From: Tissierella sp.
GTDB lineage: Bacteria; Bacillota; Clostridia; Tissierellales; Tissierellaceae
Length of the DNA: 43,674 nucleotides
Direction: 5' to 3'
Assembly (NCBI GenBank): GCA_012735585.1
Contig: JAAYGX010000044.1
Span: 1-43,674, forward strand
The position numbers were made by a program, and so were the translations under genes. Shown here piece after piece: positions 42,739 to 43,674 of the stretch. The number at the start of each line of letters is the position of its first letter. The first letter of the stretch is position 1. Below the pieces are notes generated by a model, which was given only the letters and a program-made list of their open reading frames with translations, ran no database searches and was not told the origin of the DNA.

Positions 42739-42769
42739 AAAGCTGCCAAATATATTACTTGGCAGCTTT
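42739..42769 (-). terminator. Terminator after the second glutamate dehydrogenase
   Basis: AAAGCTGCCAA (42739-42749) pairs perfectly with TTGGCAGCTTT (42759-42769), loop 9 nt. It begins 6 nt after the stop codon. The plus strand has a T6 run; the minus strand continues TTTATATAACTTT. Confidence 0.75.
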
Positions 42770-42775
42770 TTTATC

Positions 42776-43674
42776 TTAGTACCAGCCTCTTAATTTCATT
42801 ACTTCCGCTACTTTCTTAACCGAGTGTAAGTAAGCGGCTTTTCTTACAGTTACACCATGTTCTTCTACTATTGACCAAATATCATTGAAAGCATTAACCA
42901 TTGCTATTTCTTGTTTTTCTACTACTTCTTCTTCCTCCCAGTAATATCCATATAGATTCTGTACCCACTCAAAGTATGATACTGTTACTCCACCTGAATT
43001 TGTTAGTATATCTGGAGTTAATGGTATTCCTCTTCTTTGTAATACTTCGTCTGCATCTGGTGTTGTTGGTCCATTTGCCGCTTCACAGATTAGTTTTACG
43101 TTTAGATTTTCAGCTACTTCTGCTGTGATTACATTTTCTAGAGCAGCTGGTATTAAGATATCTACTTCTAGCTTCCAAAAATCTTCTAAGCTTATTACTT
43201 CCGCTTTAGGATATTCTAAAAAGTTTCTGTTACCTTTTGTATAGAAATGATCATACATATCAGCAAAATCTAATCCATCTTTGTTATATATTGCATAAGT
43301 ACCATGTTCAGGTGCCCATTCTCCTATGGCTACTATTTTAGTGCCTAATTCCTGTACATTTTTTACTGTAAAACTTCCTACATTACCAAAGCCTTGAATA
43401 GCTACAGTGGCACCATTTATATCAATGCCATATTTCTTTGCTGCTTCTCTTGTTGTTACTGCTACACCAAATCCTGTTGCTTCGTTTCTACCTTTGGATC
43501 CACCCCATGCTACAGGTTTACCTGTTATAACACCTAGTTCATGATTGCCTGTTAGTTTTATATATTCATCTACCATCCACGCCATTATTTGTCCGTTCGT
43601 ATTTACATCTGGAGCTGGTATATCTATCTTTTTTCCTAAATATTTATATAATCCCCTTACATAACCCCTTGATA
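42776..43674 (-). CDS. gdhA: Glutamate dehydrogenase, second copy, N-terminus outside window
   Basis: 299 codons are visible, and the frame is open through the right edge. The first visible residues SRGYVRGLYKYLGKKIDI match the other copy (SRGYVQGIYKYLGEKIDI), so roughly 115-120 residues are missing beyond the edge. NAD(P)-binding AIQGFGNVGSFTVKN and the C-terminal SYFEWVQNLYGYYWEEEEVV and RKAAYLHSVKKVAEVMKLRG are conserved. Compared with copy 1 it has a few more residues after the Rossmann beta-2 strand (AIGEWAPEHGTYAIYNKDG), the region that sets cofactor choice. The internal ATG at 43585 is not the start. Confidence 0.95.
   Translation of the reverse strand, partial: SRGYVRGLYKYLGKKIDIPAPDVNTNGQIMAWMVDEYIKLTGNHELGVITGKPVAWGGSKGRNEATGFGVAVTTREAAKKYGIDINGATVAIQGFGNVGSFTVKNVQELGTKIVAIGEWAPEHGTYAIYNKDGLDFADMYDHFYTKGNRNFLEYPKAEVISLEDFWKLEVDILIPAALENVITAEVAENLNVKLICEAANGPTTPDADEVLQRRGIPLTPDILTNSGGVTVSYFEWVQNLYGYYWEEEEVVEKQEIAMVNAFNDIWSIVEEHGVTVRKAAYLHSVKKVAEVMKLRGWY

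Noticed and set aside
1-43674. CRISPR arrays, tRNA or rRNA genes, transposases, integrases
   Set aside because: Looked for on both strands; no regularly spaced repeats, no tRNA or rRNA signatures and no mobile-element protein seen.

Overview
This window comes from a low-G+C Gram-positive anaerobe, most likely a member of Clostridia/Tissierellia. That placement is an inference from the AT-rich codons, strong AGGAGG ribosome binding sites, several TTG starts, and the fermentative gene content: a coenzyme B12 diol dehydratase, methionine gamma-lyase and glutamate dehydrogenases. Nearly everything is transcribed leftward (minus strand). The one clear plus-strand gene is the glutamate dehydrogenase at 40480.

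Layout, read in the direction of transcription from the right edge. (1) 40.1-43.7 kb: a truncated glutamate dehydrogenase, an EamA exporter and a second, complete glutamate dehydrogenase. (2) 32.8-40.2 kb: a nucleoside salvage module (BMP-type lipoprotein, ABC ATPase, two permeases, uridine-phosphorylase-like enzyme, IclR regulator) and then deoD. The lipoprotein-to-IclR module is bracketed by two nearly identical 55-bp direct repeats. (3) 23.6-32.7 kb: a probable catabolic operon with a full branched-chain-amino-acid-type ABC transporter (livKHMGF), dihydroxyacetone kinase subunits dhaK and dhaL, and two UROD-fold proteins carrying the zinc-methyltransferase H-x-C...C signature. An FCD-type GntR regulator follows. 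I do not recognise the pathway. (4) 22.1-23.3 kb: a D-threonine-aldolase-like PLP enzyme. (5) 14.4-22.1 kb: two copies of an NhaC-family transporter plus methionine gamma-lyase cassette flanking an ACT-PAS-AAA+ sigma-54 activator. There is a consensus -24/-12 promoter before cassette 2 and another before the activator. Each is preceded by a pair of GGAA-N8-TTCC-like sites with the same internal spacing. (6) 13.6-14.3 kb: an Asp/Glu-racemase-superfamily protein. (7) 9.8-13.4 kb: a cytosolic PocR-domain histidine kinase, a YesN-type response regulator and pduQ. The pduQ reading frame is interrupted by an in-frame TGA near its 3' end. (8) 1-9.6 kb: a 1,2-propanediol/glycerol microcompartment operon in the order pduA-B-C-D-E-G-H-K-J-L, eutJ, flavoprotein, pduN (cut by the left edge).

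How the parts fit together (inference): the kinase/regulator pair probably senses a diol in the cytoplasm and switches on the microcompartment, where diol dehydratase makes propionaldehyde (or 3-hydroxypropionaldehyde). PduL is the phosphotransacylase and PduQ the alcohol dehydrogenase of that pathway. Methionine gamma-lyase gives 2-oxobutyrate, ammonia and methanethiol. Glutamate dehydrogenase and nucleoside phosphorylases complete the picture of an organism living on amino acids, nucleosides and small polyols.
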